Positions 6,309 through 6,511 of a DNA stretch of 6,511 nt are shown here, in pieces. A program made the position numbers and the translations under genes. Each line of letters starts with the position of its first letter. Position 1 is the first letter of the stretch. A model generated the notes under the pieces. That model was not told where the DNA came from, did not search any database, and worked only from the letters and a program-made list of their open reading frames with translations. This stretch comes from an uncultured Actinomyces sp. (GTDB lineage: Bacteria; Actinomycetota; Actinomycetes; Actinomycetales; Actinomycetaceae). The stretch is from the NCBI GenBank assembly GCA_900556405.1, contig USPB01000112.1, positions 1 to 6,511 on the forward strand. The letters are read 5' to 3'.

Positions 6309-6323
6309 AGAAGGACAGTGAGA

Positions 6324-6511
6324 TCAGCGCGCGGCGCTGCCCTCGGTGTAGTCCTCGTCAGAGTCGGTCCAACCGAAGGCCTTGCGCAGCTTCTGGCCCG
6401 TCTTCTCGATCGGGTGAGCCTCTTCCTCGGCGCGCAGCGCCTTGAACTCGAGGGCACCGTTATCCTGATCGGCGATGAACTTGCGGGCGAAGGTGCCGTC
6501 CTGGATGTCGG
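6324..6511 (-). CDS. ilvC: Ketol-acid reductoisomerase, C-terminal fragment
   Basis: Only the last 61 codons are in the window; the rest lies beyond the right edge. The enzyme converts acetolactate or acetohydroxybutyrate to the dihydroxy acid with NADPH and Mg2+, the second common step of valine, leucine and isoleucine synthesis. The visible tail carries DIQDGTFARKFI, FKALRAEEEAHPIEKTG and LRKAFGW, the typical closing segments of short-form (class I) IlvC, and ends at TEGSAAR. The metal and substrate residues lie upstream and cannot be checked. It is on the same strand as leuB, with the surface-glycan genes between them. A long palindrome directly after its stop marks the end of its transcript, so it is probably the last gene of an ilv operon. 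Confidence 0.93.
   Translation of the reverse strand, partial: DIQDGTFARKFIADQDNGALEFKALRAEEEAHPIEKTGQKLRKAFGWTDSDEDYTEGSAAR

Overview
The window is high-GC DNA from an actinobacterium. The best guess is the Actinomycetaceae (a Schaalia/Actinomyces-type oral or mucosal species). The reasons are a secreted sialidase with a core close to the Micromonospora/Actinomyces type, GC-biased codon use, GTG starts and what looks like a leaderless promoter. The genus is inference; the phylum is well supported.

Layout, left to right. A plus-strand lipoprotein of unknown function (25-1029) runs convergently into leuB, and one strong hairpin (1067-1106) sits between them. leuB (1120-2169, minus) encodes 3-isopropylmalate dehydrogenase. 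Upstream of it on the same strand is a large secreted sialidase gene (2310-4529), with a GC-rich hairpin in the 140-base gap. The sialidase has a signal peptide, a beta-rich N-terminal domain, a complete five-Asp-box catalytic domain, a Pro/Glu/Asp linker and a tail of choline-binding-type wall repeats in place of a sortase anchor. Upstream again is a GT4 glycosyltransferase (4691-5914, minus). Next, divergently transcribed, comes a 40-codon ORF (6067-6189, plus) with a very good promoter and ribosome binding site. It encodes little more than a signal peptide plus a ten-residue basic tail. A near-perfect long palindrome (6246-6308) separates it from the 3' end of ilvC (6324-6511, minus), which runs off the window.

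How the parts relate. leuB and ilvC are both branched-chain amino acid genes on the same strand. The glycosyltransferase, sialidase and mini-ORF lie between them and look like a surface-glycan module set into a biosynthetic neighbourhood. The sialidase would release sialic acid from host glycans while held on the cell envelope by its wall-binding repeats. The glycosyltransferase may build a glycan or glycolipid of that envelope, but its acceptor cannot be read from sequence. The three promoters proposed here are each overlapped or closely followed by an inverted repeat, which suggests regulation. No regulator gene is in view.

No gene-free stretch exceeds 300 bases. No tRNA, rRNA, CRISPR array or transposase was seen.
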